Assembly: GCF_037076465.1 (NCBI RefSeq) | Contig: NZ_AP028908.1 | Span: forward strand, 3,658,001-3,722,000 | Source: Pectobacterium araliae | Lineage (GTDB): Bacteria; Pseudomonadota; Gammaproteobacteria; Enterobacterales; Enterobacteriaceae | Direction: 5' to 3' | Length of the DNA stretch: 64,000 bases | Part shown: positions 31,391-41,372 of the stretch, piece after piece | Layout of the letters: each line of letters opens with the position of its first letter | How positions within the stretch are numbered: the stretch's first letter is position 1 | Notes under the pieces: model-generated | What the model was told of the DNA's origin: nothing | The model's input: only the letters and a program-made list of their open reading frames with translations | Databases searched by the model: none | Program-made: the position numbers and the translations under genes

Positions 31391-32442
31391 TATTTCATCC
31401 CCGTGTTGGCAATCCCCGTCGTGATGTATTTTTGCAAGAAGACGAACACCGCCGTCACCGGCAGAAGCGAGAGCATCGTCATCGCCAGTATATAGTGCCA
31501 TTGCACCGAGAACTGCCCCTGAAACGCATTCAGGCCGATTTGCAGCGTAAAATTGTCCTGACTGGAGAGGACGATCAGCGGCCAGAGGAAGTCGTTCCAA
31601 CGCCAGATCACCGAGAAGATCGCCAGCACCGCCAGCGCGGGTGCGGTCAGCGGCAGGATGATCTTCCAGTAAATACGGAATTCGCTGGCCGCATCGATCC
31701 GCGCCGCTTCGATCAGCTCATCGGGGATCGTCAGCATGTATTGCCGCAGCAGGAACACGCCCGTCGGCGTCGCCACCGTGGGAATAATCACGCCCCACAG
31801 GTTATCGCCCATGTTCAGGCCAATCACCACCAGAAACGTCGGCACCATCACCACCGACAGCGGAATCATCATCGTAGAGAGAAACAACGTCAGCACCGTG
31901 CCGCGCCCGCGAAACTCGTATTTCGATAGCGCAAACGCTGCCATCGAACTGAGCAACAGGGTCAGCAGCGTCGCCATCACCGTCACGAATACCGTGTTTT
32001 TCAGGTAGGTGGCAAAGTGGAACTTCGTTATCGGCGTCGTGTAGTTCTCCGTCTCCAGATGCAAGGCCTTCATCGGCACCAGATCTTTGGTCGATACGCG
32101 CACCACTTCACTCGGCGCATCCGGGTTCACCAGTTGTGCGATCAGGCCAATGCGCCGCACCAGCGCCATCGTTCTCGCTTCACCGTCTTCCTGCTTAACC
32201 TGCCACAGCTCCAGCGGCTTCGGGTACTCTGGCAGCGTGACGGTATCCGCCGCCTGCGGCAGAAAACTCGGCGGAAAGCGATTGATCTCCGCAGGCGTTT
32301 TGAACGACGACATCGCCGCCCACATCACCGGAATCATCACCAGCAGCGTACCCACCACCAGCCAGACCCAGCTCATGATATCCGTAATATGGATGCGCCC
32401 CGGATGACGGGTACGGGTGAGAAATGCGATTATTTTCATCAT
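31390..32442 (-). CDS. Sugar ABC transporter permease, MalG type
   Basis: A 350-aa inner-membrane permease of the CUT1 family. A first helix near residues 25-47 is followed by a long periplasmic loop (about 48-140, a MalG-like feature), five more helices, and the EAA loop (EAARIDAASEFRIYWKIILPL) near residue 250 that contacts the ATPase. It lies eight bases after the MalF-type gene and overlaps the regulator gene by one base. The substrate is probably an oligosaccharide. Confidence 0.92.
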   Translation of the reverse strand: MMKIIAFLTRTRHPGRIHITDIMSWVWLVVGTLLVMIPVMWAAMSSFKTPAEINRFPPSFLPQAADTVTLPEYPKPLELWQVKQEDGEARTMALVRRIGLIAQLVNPDAPSEVVRVSTKDLVPMKALHLETENYTTPITKFHFATYLKNTVFVTVMATLLTLLLSSMAAFALSKYEFRGRGTVLTLFLSTMMIPLSVVMVPTFLVVIGLNMGDNLWGVIIPTVATPTGVFLLRQYMLTIPDELIEAARIDAASEFRIYWKIILPLTAPALAVLAIFSVIWRWNDFLWPLIVLSSQDNFTLQIGLNAFQGQFSVQWHYILAMTMLSLLPVTAVFVFLQKYITTGIANTGMK

Positions 32443-32450
32443 GGCTCCCG

Positions 32451-33449
32451 TTATTTTTTCCCTTCCAGCCGACGCGTCAGCAGGAACTGCAATGCCGTCA
32501 GAATCATCAGCACCACGCCCATCAGCACCGACGCTGCCGAGGCCAGCCCGTAAAGCGAGGCATTCGACGAGAAGGCGGTCTGGTAGATGTACTGCACGAT
32601 AAAGCTGTTAGCCGTGCCGGGACCGCCGCCATTAGTCAGCACCCAGGCTTCATCGAAGATCTGCACGCTGTTGATGGTCAGCAGAATCACCACCACCAGA
32701 ATGTTTGGCGCCAGCAGCGGTAGCGTCAGACGATAAAAACCACGCCAGCGCGAGGTGCCGTCCACCGCCGCCGCCTCGTAAATATCACGCGGGATCGCCT
32801 GCAATCCGGCCAGTAGGATCAGGGTATAAAATCCGACATGAAACCAGACGGAGACAAACACCACCCAAAAGCGCGAAAACGTCGGATCGAGCAGGAAGGT
32901 AATCGGCTGCCCGCCCAGCGACGACAGCACCAGATTCAGCAAGCCGTTGCGGTTCAGGAACCACTGCCAGATCAGGCCAACGACCACCGGCGACAGCAGT
33001 ACCGGATAGAAGAACATGGCGCGGAAAAAGCCACGGGCGAGAATCTTGCGATTGAGTATTAGTGCCGTCACCAGCGCCACCAGCAGCGTGCAGAGCACGT
33101 TGAAAAAGGTGAACGACACGGTGTTGTAGACGCCAGTCCAGAACAGATCCTGCTCACAGGTGGATGGCTCGGCGTAGTTGCCGCAGCTCAGCAGTGTGGA
33201 AAAGTTATCCACGCCAACGTAGGGGCGCTCCCACAGCAGAATATTGGTGCCGCCGGTAAAGGCATAGCACACCGCCAGCAGAATCGGAATAAAGACAAAA
33301 ACGGCGAACAGCAGCATATTCGGCGCGATAAAAAACCACGGCATCACTTTGCGGCCACCGAGTTTTTGTAGCAGATTCACCGCTTTTTCCACTGGCGTCA
33401 CCAGCTTATCGATCAGCGATCCTGCGGGTAGTAAGGCAATCTTTTTCAT
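32451..33449 (-). CDS. Sugar ABC transporter permease, MalF type
   Basis: A 332-aa CUT1 permease with six to seven helices and the EAA loop YEAAAVDGTSRWRGFYRLTLPL near residue 225. It lacks the large MalF P2 periplasmic domain, but has a cysteine-containing loop (LLSCGNYAEPSTCEQDLFW) near residues 88-106. It forms the transmembrane core with the neighbouring MalG-type protein. Confidence 0.92.
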   Translation of the reverse strand: MKKIALLPAGSLIDKLVTPVEKAVNLLQKLGGRKVMPWFFIAPNMLLFAVFVFIPILLAVCYAFTGGTNILLWERPYVGVDNFSTLLSCGNYAEPSTCEQDLFWTGVYNTVSFTFFNVLCTLLVALVTALILNRKILARGFFRAMFFYPVLLSPVVVGLIWQWFLNRNGLLNLVLSSLGGQPITFLLDPTFSRFWVVFVSVWFHVGFYTLILLAGLQAIPRDIYEAAAVDGTSRWRGFYRLTLPLLAPNILVVVILLTINSVQIFDEAWVLTNGGGPGTANSFIVQYIYQTAFSSNASLYGLASAASVLMGVVLMILTALQFLLTRRLEGKK

Positions 33450-33472
33450 GTCGTCCTCTCCCGTCGCGATAA

Positions 33473-34564
33473 TTAATGCTCGGTACAGCGCGGCAATGTG
33501 TCATCCGTTTCGCCATCGAACAGATGGCAATACGTTGGCGGGAAGCGCACAAACACCGATTCACCGGTGGCGAACTCGCGGTGTTGCGCCAGATGGACGA
33601 TCATCTCGTCGTCAATGCCGCCCATCCGCCCGTAGATAAAGGTCTCATGCCCCATCATCTCGCAGCGATCGACACACAGTGCCATCCCCTCACCGTCCTC
33701 CACCAGCTCACAGTGTGAAGGGCGAATGCCGAGCGTGACGTTCTGCCCGCCGGTGCCGATAAACGGCAGCACCAGACGATTGCCGGACGGGCACTGCACC
33801 TCGACACCGTCGGCGCAGGTGGCGACGATCTGCGCTGGGAACATATTCATGCGCGGTGAGCCGATGAAACCCGCAACAAATTTGTTTTTCGGCCGATTGA
33901 ACAGTTCCAGCGGCGTGCCAACCTGCTCGATGCGACCCGCATTCAGTACCACAATGCGCTGCGCCATCGTCATCGCTTCCACCTGATCGTGAGTCACGTA
34001 GATCATGGTGGTGCGCAGCTTCTGGTGCAGGCGGGACAACTCGCCGCGCGTCTGCACGCGCAGCTTGGCATCCAGATTAGAGAGCGGTTCGTCAAACAGG
34101 AACAGGTCGGGTTCACGCACGATGGCGCGCCCAATCGCCACGCGCTGCTGCTGCCCACCCGACAGCGCACGCGGCCGACGATCCAGATAAGGTTCCAGCC
34201 CCAGCATACGAGCGGCTTCATCAATACGACGGATGATTTCGTCTTTCGGAAAGTGCAGGTTCTCCAGCCCGAACGCGAGATTCTTGCGCACCGAGAGGTG
34301 CGGATAGAGCGCGTAAGACTGGAACACCATCGCAATCTTGCGCTCCGCTGGCGTGAGATCGTTCACTTTACGGTTGTCGATCCACAGTTCGCCGTTGCTG
34401 ATCTCTTCCAGCCCGGCAATCATGCGCAGTAACGTGGATTTTCCACAGCCCGACGGGCCGACAAAAACCATGAACTCACCGTCATTAATCGTTAAGTCCA
34501 CGCCTTTGATGATGCTTACCGCACCATAGTTTTTGTGGACGTTTTTTAGTTCCAGACTCGCCAT
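33473..34564 (-). CDS. Sugar ABC transporter ATPase, MalK/UgpC type
   Basis: A 363-aa ATPase with Walker [10 protein letters not shown] (residues 36-44), signature [15 protein letters not shown], Walker [13 protein letters not shown], and a C-terminal TOBE domain (about 235-363) typical of MalK-like proteins. ATG 34564 is chosen over the upstream in-frame start at 34579. It lies two bases after the GH105-like gene, so it is in the same operon. Confidence 0.94.
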   Translation of the reverse strand: MASLELKNVHKNYGAVSIIKGVDLTINDGEFMVFVGPSGCGKSTLLRMIAGLEEISNGELWIDNRKVNDLTPAERKIAMVFQSYALYPHLSVRKNLAFGLENLHFPKDEIIRRIDEAARMLGLEPYLDRRPRALSGGQQQRVAIGRAIVREPDLFLFDEPLSNLDAKLRVQTRGELSRLHQKLRTTMIYVTHDQVEAMTMAQRIVVLNAGRIEQVGTPLELFNRPKNKFVAGFIGSPRMNMFPAQIVATCADGVEVQCPSGNRLVLPFIGTGGQNVTLGIRPSHCELVEDGEGMALCVDRCEMMGHETFIYGRMGGIDDEMIVHLAQHREFATGESVFVRFPPTYCHLFDGETDDTLPRCTEH

Positions 34565-34566
34565 TG

Positions 34567-35673
34567 TCAGCCCTCGCAAACAGAATCTAACTGTGCCAAT
34601 AACATCAGCATGACCAGCGCCTGCCCGTAAGGCACGGCAACATTAGGAATATCGCGATAGAACTGTAAGTCGTGTCCCATCGCCGTGCCGTCCGAGACAC
34701 CTTGCACCACGCCCTGCGCGTCAATCTGCGCCACCACGGCGGCATAACCTTTTTCCAGCACCTCCTGCGGGAAATCGCGCAACATGCCCAGCCGCCGCGC
34801 CGTCAGAATCCCGGCGATAAATCCGGCGCTGGCAGAGGTTTCCAGCGGTGAATCCGGGTCATCCAGCAGCGTGTGCCACAGGCCGGAATCGTGCTGGCAG
34901 CGCGCCAGCGTTGTGGTTTGCTGTTCCAGAATCGCGTCCAGCGTGCGCAATACCGGTGCGGACAGCTGATCCTCCGCCAGCACCCGCATTTCCGGCAGCA
35001 CCAGCGTAATCCAGGCATTGCCGCGTCCCCAAAAAGCATTGGCATAGTGATGGCGACCAACGAACGTCCAGCCGTGATACCACAGCCCGCTGCGCACATC
35101 GGCCAGATAGCGCGCATGGGTGAGCAGCTGATATTCCGCTTCTTCAATCAGATCGCGACGGGAAAGCAATTTCCCCGCAACCACCAGAAACAGCCCCGCC
35201 ATAAACAGTGTGTCGTCCCACAGTTGTCCGGTGTTTGGCCGCTCTTTCACCGTGTGCTGGAAGCCACCGTCCTCAGTTTTCGGCAGCGCATGCAGTAGCC
35301 AATCCGCCCAGTCGCTCACCGTTTCACGCCACTGCGCGGGCGCATCTGGCTTGTCCTGACACAGCAGCGCCAGCACCAGCATCGGTGCCGTCGAGTTGAT
35401 CTGGCGCGGTGGCAGCCCGGCATCCAGCTTTTGCTGATACCAGTTCGCCAGCGTCATCAGCATGGTGTTGTCCTGCGTCAGATGCGCCAGTTTCCAAAAG
35501 CCGTACAGCCCGACGCCGACTTCCCAATCCCACTCTTCAAATTGAATCGTCAGCCCGGCATCCGGCACATCGTCCTGCGCTACGCTGTCGATCGCCTTCA
35601 GGCGACAAAATGCCCGCGCCACCTGCGCCAGCAGCGCTGCGGTTTGTTGTCGGTTAAGTGAACCTGTCTGCAT
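34567..35673 (-). CDS. GH105-like unsaturated glucuronyl/galacturonyl hydrolase
   Basis: A 368-aa cytoplasmic (alpha/alpha)6-barrel protein resembling YteR/YesR, which remove the unsaturated uronic acid from lyase-made oligosaccharides by hydrating the double bond. Visible segments are [32 protein letters not shown] (with the catalytic-type aspartate), and [15 protein letters not shown]. There is no signal peptide. The start at 35673 lies one base after the stop of the 820-aa gene; upstream in-frame codons lie inside that gene and are spurious. Confidence 0.85.
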   Translation of the reverse strand: MQTGSLNRQQTAALLAQVARAFCRLKAIDSVAQDDVPDAGLTIQFEEWDWEVGVGLYGFWKLAHLTQDNTMLMTLANWYQQKLDAGLPPRQINSTAPMLVLALLCQDKPDAPAQWRETVSDWADWLLHALPKTEDGGFQHTVKERPNTGQLWDDTLFMAGLFLVVAGKLLSRRDLIEEAEYQLLTHARYLADVRSGLWYHGWTFVGRHHYANAFWGRGNAWITLVLPEMRVLAEDQLSAPVLRTLDAILEQQTTTLARCQHDSGLWHTLLDDPDSPLETSASAGFIAGILTARRLGMLRDFPQEVLEKGYAAVVAQIDAQGVVQGVSDGTAMGHDLQFYRDIPNVAVPYGQALVMLMLLAQLDSVCEG

Positions 35674-35674
35674 G

Positions 35675-38137
35675 TCATGGGTTTCCTGTGTTGAACTGCG
35701 GGACGACCGGGACATCGTCGGGGAAAAGGAAAGGCTGTTGCGCCACGCTGAACCCTGCCTTGTGGCTAAAGGCCAGTTCGCCGTAGTCGGGATCGTCGAT
35801 ACGTACGCCGTCGCTATCTTGCACCAGCGAACGCTCTCGGAAGCGGTCAGCAAACGCGGCAAATCCCTCTGTGCCATCGCCGCTGTCCACGGCAACGAAC
35901 CAGACGTTCTGCTCGTCATACGCCCGCAGTTCGCCTTCCGCCTGCTGGCCTGCGGTCGTAAACGGCTGTAATCCGGCGGGATTATGAAACGCCGCATAGC
36001 CGTTGCCGCCGCGCACAAAGCACCAGACGTCTTCAACGATGACCTCATCCAGTGCGGTTTGCGGCAGATAGAGGTGCGTCCACGGGCGGGTATCCTGTCG
36101 CAGATCGAACACCATCAGCGCGCGATTACGATGTTGCATCAGGTGCGGCAAACGCCCGTTTCCCGCCCAGTAAGACGGACGGTGTACGCCGTCGGGGCGA
36201 TCTTCACCGGGGTGGTTCACCCACAGGCGGGCGGCATAGTGTGTTCCCAGCCGCACATCCAGCAGATGCTGCTGGTGCCCATGCTCGCCGGGGTGATGAT
36301 CGAAAACGGAAGAAAAGGCGACGTCGCGCTGCTTCCAGGCGATGATGCGGGCGCTGCGGTTCAGCCCTTGTACCCAGCGCGCTTCGGCACCGTGTGGTAG
36401 TGACCAGTGTGCGATCCGATCTATCGTTTCCGGCGGTTGATAGTCGCTCAGACACAGCAGCGGCAGCGCGGCACAGTGCGGAATCAACCAGCCCTCGCCC
36501 CACATCAGCGCACACAGGCCAGACAGCTCGGTCAACATGCCGGAACGCAGCTCTTTATCGTAGGCGCGCCCCATCGTGCCAACCGCGACGCCGTTCTGAT
36601 GCACCCACGCCGTCATCAGCATGATGCGGTCAATCACCACGCGGGCTTTCTCACGCAGATCGGCGTCCTGCGCCAGCTCGTACAGCGCGACTAGCCCAAT
36701 CAGGTCGATGGGGTAATAGGCTGCCGAATTCCACTCCACCAACCCGTGTTCCAGAATGGAATCAAACCAGCGCGTCAGGCGTTCGTGGGCAATGGCTTTC
36801 TGTTCCAAACCGCGACGGCCGCTGCATAGGAAGGTGTCATCAGGGAAGTTTTGCCCAGCCAGATACTGCGCGACGTGGAAGCACAGGCAGTGGTTTTCGC
36901 TCCAGAACCACATAGTGTCGTTGCCCGGCTCATCAATCCAGTAGCGGAAACCGAGAATCGCGCTGCGCACGCGCCGCCAGTCCTGTGGCGGTAACTGCTG
37001 CCCCTGATAGCGCTGCCACAGCCAAATCAGCGGCACCAGTTGGAAATCCGCACAGTCTTCGCGACGACTGATCTTTTGCAGCGCGCTGTTGAGAATCGGC
37101 GCTGCGGCATCGTTGCCCTCACCGGTTTCGACAATCGCCAACAGCCGTCCGAGGCGCTCAAAACCATGCTGTGCGATATGGCGCAGTAGCGCTTCACGCC
37201 GCGCTGCCAATGTCGGCAGCGCAGGCATCGTTTGCGATGGCAAGCGCCCAAAGCTGAGAGTGCGCGTCAGCGTAATACCGTTGCAGGTCGCGGCACACAC
37301 CAGATCGTAATAACCCACCAAGACATCGGGTAAATCCACCTGCCAGCCTAGGTTACCCGCAGGCAGTGTGTGTCGCTGCTGCCATTCGGGGACAGATTCG
37401 TTGACGTTGCCAATCAATCGGTGCGCCATCGTTAGCGCTTCTGGCAACGGCTGCGAGCTGTTCAATACCAACACAGGCGGTTGGATCAGGTTGTTCTCCA
37501 GCGTCAGTCCGTTCACCCAGCCATCCAGTGCGGTCAGTTGTTCGCTGAGCGCCGCGTCTTCATCAAGCTGCCAGAAGAGCGTGTCTTCCCCCTGATAGCA
37601 CAGGCTGAACAGATAGTCGGTATCACGCTCACACAGATCTTCGCTGTGCACCACCAGCGTGTTCGCCCCCGCTTGCAGCGGCAGCGAGATCGCACAGGTT
37701 TGCTCGGTGTTGCGGGTAAACGGCGTAAAGCGAGTAACTTGCTCGCCGTTCAGCCACAGCGTGACGCCGCCGCAGGTGCTGAGCGTAAACGGTGCCGTCT
37801 GCGCGCGGTCACTGTGGATCGCGCAGCGAGCAAAGCGCTGAACGTGAACCGGACACGGCCAGAAATCGCTGAAATTCACACTGCGGCTTTCATCGCCGCC
37901 GCTCCACATCAGCGGGAAATGAAGATCTTCGGGTAACGTCACTTCGCGCTTTGCCTCTTCCTGCAAAAAACGCACACGGCAGGGTAAAACACCGACATCG
38001 ACAAAACCGTTGATAAAGCGGTAATTCACCTTATCCGGCAGCGTATCCGGCTCGGCGAAATAACGTTTTTCCGCCAGTTCGGTCATCAGAAACCGATTAA
38101 TGACGCCGTTCTTCTTTAATTTCCAACCGATATTCAT
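35675..38137 (-). CDS. 820-aa protein of unknown function, sugar-active enzyme candidate
   Basis: A large protein with no signal peptide. Residues 1-230 look beta-rich, like a galactose-binding/beta-sandwich module (LSTCGGVTLWLNGEQVTRF, LQAGANTLVVHSEDL). Residues 320-650 are rich in helices with paired aromatic and acidic residues (RYWIDEPGNDTMWFWSENHCLCFHVAQYLAGQ, VEWNSAAYYPIDLIGLVALYELA), the pattern of an (alpha/alpha) toroid such as lyases and uronic acid hydrolases. The C-terminus is again beta-rich. It is first in the minus operon, so it probably acts on the imported sugar. I cannot name a family. Confidence 0.7.
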   Translation of the reverse strand: MNIGWKLKKNGVINRFLMTELAEKRYFAEPDTLPDKVNYRFINGFVDVGVLPCRVRFLQEEAKREVTLPEDLHFPLMWSGGDESRSVNFSDFWPCPVHVQRFARCAIHSDRAQTAPFTLSTCGGVTLWLNGEQVTRFTPFTRNTEQTCAISLPLQAGANTLVVHSEDLCERDTDYLFSLCYQGEDTLFWQLDEDAALSEQLTALDGWVNGLTLENNLIQPPVLVLNSSQPLPEALTMAHRLIGNVNESVPEWQQRHTLPAGNLGWQVDLPDVLVGYYDLVCAATCNGITLTRTLSFGRLPSQTMPALPTLAARREALLRHIAQHGFERLGRLLAIVETGEGNDAAAPILNSALQKISRREDCADFQLVPLIWLWQRYQGQQLPPQDWRRVRSAILGFRYWIDEPGNDTMWFWSENHCLCFHVAQYLAGQNFPDDTFLCSGRRGLEQKAIAHERLTRWFDSILEHGLVEWNSAAYYPIDLIGLVALYELAQDADLREKARVVIDRIMLMTAWVHQNGVAVGTMGRAYDKELRSGMLTELSGLCALMWGEGWLIPHCAALPLLCLSDYQPPETIDRIAHWSLPHGAEARWVQGLNRSARIIAWKQRDVAFSSVFDHHPGEHGHQQHLLDVRLGTHYAARLWVNHPGEDRPDGVHRPSYWAGNGRLPHLMQHRNRALMVFDLRQDTRPWTHLYLPQTALDEVIVEDVWCFVRGGNGYAAFHNPAGLQPFTTAGQQAEGELRAYDEQNVWFVAVDSGDGTEGFAAFADRFRERSLVQDSDGVRIDDPDYGELAFSHKAGFSVAQQPFLFPDDVPVVPQFNTGNP

Positions 38138-38271
38138 ACGGAATCCTGTTTACGGTTTTGACAAATAAAATAACGAAAACATATGACTGAACTTATTTGC
38201 ACTTTCACTGTGCACACGCTGCCAATATTTAGGGCGTCGAAATATTTCCTGCACCGTAACATCGCAATCAG

Positions 38272-38287
38272 AATGCAAATTTGCATT
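38272..38287. promoter_or_regulatory. Palindromic operator candidate 1 in the divergent promoter region
   Basis: AATGCAAATTTGCATT is a perfect 16-bp palindrome, 135 bases from the ATG of the minus operon. A half-site GTTTGCATT follows near 38296. The same 16-mer occurs again at 38468-38483. It is a plausible site for the LacI-type regulator encoded at the end of the operon, although LacI-family sites usually have a central CG. Confidence 0.6.
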
Positions 38288-38467
38288 AAATTATTGTTTG
38301 CATTCATTTGTTGACATTTCGCATTAATAAATAAGATTCTCATATTTATATATGTGATTAATATCACAAAAATACTTTATTTAAACCAACATTTAAAATA
38401 TCTTTAACCTGCTTCACATAAATCAGTCGTGCTTCTGTCCATGATTGCATAATAAAAATGACAAATT

Positions 38468-38483
38468 AATGCAAATTTGCATT
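38468..38483. promoter_or_regulatory. Palindromic operator candidate 2
   Basis: The second copy of AATGCAAATTTGCATT; the palindrome extends to 20 bp here (38466-38485, with flanking TT/AA). It is 98 bases from the binding-protein ATG. The two centres are 196 bp apart, so a bridged loop could control both operons. The rest of 38138-38580 is AT-rich and holds no gene. Confidence 0.6.
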
Positions 38484-38580
38484 AACCAGAACACAGAATA
38501 AATGTCAGGAATAAAATAAGCCTATTGCCAACAACCAGGGTATTTCATACATAAATCAAACCTATGATGTGGAGATGTTT

Positions 38581-39888
38581 ATGATACGTCCCAACACCGC
38601 GTTATTTTTTTCCGCCCTTGCACTGGGGTTATTCAGCAACAGCGCGTTAGCCGCCAAAACGCAAATAACATTTTTATATAGTGACGACGATCCCGAATTA
38701 GTGCATTTCATGGAGCAGAAAGTTAAATCCTTCTCCCACAGTAATGAACGCATCGATGTGAATTTCGTCAGCACCGGCTATAACGCGCTGCAAACACAGC
38801 TGCCAATGCAGTTGGCGGCGGGCTTAGGCCCCGATATTGCTAAAACCACCCAGATGGGACTGCTCGGCTATACACTGGATTTGCGCCCCTACCTGAAAGA
38901 CCCTGCCGCCTTTGAGAAACGCTACAGCGCGGGTATCGAAAAAATCATGCGCGTGAAAGGCGTGCATAAAGCGGATGCGCTGCCGGGTTTTGTCGCCTCT
39001 TGGACTGCTGACCTGCCGTTCATTAACGTGACGCTGTTTGAACAGGCAGGCGTTCCACTACCGCAGCCGGGCTACACGATTGATGATTTGATGAAAGCCT
39101 CGAAGCTGGTCGCGGAAAAAACCGGCGTGCATATCCCCTTCACCATCGACCGCAGCGGCTTCCGCTTCTCCGGCCCCGCCTACTCTTACGGCGCACGTTA
39201 CGATAAAGACGGGCTGATCAACTTCCCAGATGCGGCAGCGCAGCAGTGGATTAAAGATCTGAAACGCTGGTCGGATGAAGGGGTGTTCCCACGCGAAATG
39301 TGGGGCGCTGCGGGCGGCGGTCAGTACAAGAGCATGGCGGACGATTTCGTGAACGGCAACATCGTGACCTATTTCTCCGGCAACTGGCTATTGAACCAAT
39401 TCAGTAAGCAGATTGGCGACGGTTTTGACTGGAAAGTGCTGCCCGCGCCTTGCAAAGAGAAGTGTATTTCGATGGGCGGCGCGACCTTCATCATGCCGTT
39501 TACCACCACCAAACACCCGCAGGAAGTCGCCGAATTCATGGAGTGGCTAGGCAGCGAACCGCTGCAACGTGAGATCGCTGAACGCTTCAATATCATTGTC
39601 GGTGCCGATATTACCGATCTGCACTACCAGACCAAAGATAAGCACGTGATCGACGGTTTGAACACCGCGCGCGAAGAGATCAAAAAGATCCCGTCTTACG
39701 TTTTTGATTGGGAACGCATGGAAAGCCTGGGCGCGAACGAACTGTATCCCATCATCCTGACGCGCTTTACCCAATACCTGAACGATCAGGTGTCGTTTGA
39801 TGAGTATCTGCGCCTGACCTCAAACGATGTGAAACGCCTCAACGAAACAATCGCGACCAATCAACAACAGCGGAAAAACGCACCGTGA
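38581..39888 (+). CDS. Extracellular sugar-binding protein of the ABC transporter
   Basis: A 435-aa family 1 solute-binding protein. The signal peptide runs MIRPNTALFFSALALGLFSNSALA with cleavage before AKTQ. Mature domains carry DIAKTTQMGLLGYTLDL, ADLPFINVTLFEQAGVPLPQ and the C-terminal QRIGDGFDWKVLPAP-like region. GGAG sits six bases before ATG 38581, better than the upstream ATGs at 38569 and 38575. It delivers substrate to the permeases encoded divergently. The stop overlaps the next GTG (GTGA). Confidence 0.92.
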   Translation: MIRPNTALFFSALALGLFSNSALAAKTQITFLYSDDDPELVHFMEQKVKSFSHSNERIDVNFVSTGYNALQTQLPMQLAAGLGPDIAKTTQMGLLGYTLDLRPYLKDPAAFEKRYSAGIEKIMRVKGVHKADALPGFVASWTADLPFINVTLFEQAGVPLPQPGYTIDDLMKASKLVAEKTGVHIPFTIDRSGFRFSGPAYSYGARYDKDGLINFPDAAAQQWIKDLKRWSDEGVFPREMWGAAGGGQYKSMADDFVNGNIVTYFSGNWLLNQFSKQIGDGFDWKVLPAPCKEKCISMGGATFIMPFTTTKHPQEVAEFMEWLGSEPLQREIAERFNIIVGADITDLHYQTKDKHVIDGLNTAREEIKKIPSYVFDWERMESLGANELYPIILTRFTQYLNDQVSFDEYLRLTSNDVKRLNETIATNQQQRKNAP

Positions 39889-40436
39889 AAGGGCAACTGA
39901 GGGAGATCGGCATTGATGGCGATCGCCCTTTTGATCGCACGCAGGAGAGTGTGTTGTGCGAACGGCGCTGGCCGGGACAAAGCCGCTATCTGCTGGTCAC
40001 CGGCGGTTTTACCCGGCTGCTGCACTGGCATGACGGCCTCCTGACCTGCCGCGGCGGCGAGAGCTTTCCCATCGGCAACCCAGCCAGCCTGTCGCGGCTG
40101 GGGCTGTGGGCGGTACAAGAGATGCTTCAGGCGGTTGAAGGCATCACCCCGCTGACGCCACTCAGTGAAGCGCTGTTCCTACATTTCGATAAGCATATCG
40201 ATAGGGTGATCGACTGGTCAAAGCAGGCGCAGGCCGCTGACTACACTACGCTTGGGCGTGTTGTGCTGGCGCACCCGCAGGATGCGCTGGCGGTGCAGCT
40301 ACTGACCCGCTGCGCGGGTGAGCTAACCCAACTGCTCGCCCGCCTGCCAGAATCACAGCGCGACGCGGTTTTTCTCAGCGGCGATCTGGCAGCAGCCTGC
40401 CTTCCCTATCTGGATTCAGGAGCGAGCGCATCATGA
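39885..40436 (+). CDS. Truncated BadF/GlcNAc-kinase-like protein
   Basis: A 183-aa protein resembling only the C-terminal half of the complete kinase encoded next. Its GESFPIGNPASLSRLGLWAVQEML aligns with EFPISDQGSGARLGLAALQ of that neighbour. The N-terminal nucleotide-binding lobe is missing (no DGGGT motif), and the second phosphate motif GTGS is replaced by TGGF, so catalysis is unlikely. It is not obviously decaying: it overlaps both flanking genes by four bases (GTGA and ATGA) and has no stop. It may be a regulatory or scaffold partner. Confidence 0.65.
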   Translation: MKGQLREIGIDGDRPFDRTQESVLCERRWPGQSRYLLVTGGFTRLLHWHDGLLTCRGGESFPIGNPASLSRLGLWAVQEMLQAVEGITPLTPLSEALFLHFDKHIDRVIDWSKQAQAADYTTLGRVVLAHPQDALAVQLLTRCAGELTQLLARLPESQRDAVFLSGDLAAACLPYLDSGASAS

Positions 40437-41347
40437 CAACATGGCTCTATGCTGGCGTGGATGGCGGAGGTACAGGCTGTCGGGCGCGGATTTATCAGGC
40501 AGACGGTACGCCGCTCGGACAAGGGCACGGCGGTCGTGCCAATCTGCTACTCGGCGTGAAGAACGTCCGTCAGTCGGTGGACGGCGCCATCACACAGGCA
40601 TTGAAGCACAGCGGTTTTTCACCGAATGACGTATCCCGGCTGAAAGTCGGGCTGGCACTCGCCAGCGCGGAACATCGCGCTGCCTACGAGGCATTTCTGG
40701 CGTTGCCGCATCCATACGCCGCTCAGGTGCTCAATACCGATGCACTGGGTGCCTGTCTGGCCGTCAATCAAGGTGAGGATGCAGGCGTTGTGATTGCCGG
40801 AACGGGCTCCTGCGGGCTGGCGTGGCAAAACCAGACGATTACCGCCTACGGCGGCCATGAGTTCCCGATTTCCGATCAGGGCAGCGGCGCACGTCTTGGG
40901 CTGGCGGCACTGCAACATACCTATGATGTGCTGCAAGGCTGGTGCACACCGTCTGCGCTCAGTCAGCGTATTGACGATTTCTTTTCTGCCAGCGCAACAC
41001 ACATACAGGCAGCCAACACGCTCGACGCGCTACAGCGGTTTAGCCAGCAGGCGAAACCGGGCGACTATGCGCAGTTCGCCCGCCACGTATTTGACTGCGC
41101 TCAGCAGAAGGATACCGTTTCTCACGCGCTACTGGCGCAGACGGCCAGTGAAATTTGTCTGCTACTGGAAGCCGTGGCGCGCCACACGCCTCCCCGCCTA
41201 TCACTCATGGGCAGCATCGGCTTACATATTCGCCCGTGGCTACCGTCCAAATGGCAATCCTACCTCGCCGCCCCAATGGGCGATGCACTCGACGGCGCAC
41301 GATTGATTGCCTGTCATGATTATGCGTTATACAGCCATCCGTTATAA
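40433..41347 (+). CDS. BadF/BadG-type sugar kinase (GlcNAc-kinase-like)
   Basis: A 304-aa ASKHA-fold protein with phosphate 1 motif VDGGGTGCRARIYQ at residues 9-22, phosphate 2 motif GVVIAGTGSCGLAW near residue 122, and adenosine motif region LSLMGSIGLHI near residue 262. The closest named group is N-acetylglucosamine/glucosamine kinases; here it probably phosphorylates a sugar released from the imported oligosaccharide. It overlaps the truncated paralogue upstream by four bases. Confidence 0.85.
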   Translation: MTTWLYAGVDGGGTGCRARIYQADGTPLGQGHGGRANLLLGVKNVRQSVDGAITQALKHSGFSPNDVSRLKVGLALASAEHRAAYEAFLALPHPYAAQVLNTDALGACLAVNQGEDAGVVIAGTGSCGLAWQNQTITAYGGHEFPISDQGSGARLGLAALQHTYDVLQGWCTPSALSQRIDDFFSASATHIQAANTLDALQRFSQQAKPGDYAQFARHVFDCAQQKDTVSHALLAQTASEICLLLEAVARHTPPRLSLMGSIGLHIRPWLPSKWQSYLAAPMGDALDGARLIACHDYALYSHPL

Positions 41348-41372
41348 AAAATAAATAATGCCGGAGACATCA

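Noticed and set aside
31391..31600. Extended N-terminus for the LacI regulator.
   Set aside because: It lies entirely inside the permease gene, and the HTH begins properly at 31390 with a TAATG overlap.
35674..36048. Extended N-terminus for the GH105-like protein.
   Set aside because: It overlaps the end of the 820-aa gene in another frame and has low-complexity Ser/Arg content typical of a shadow frame.
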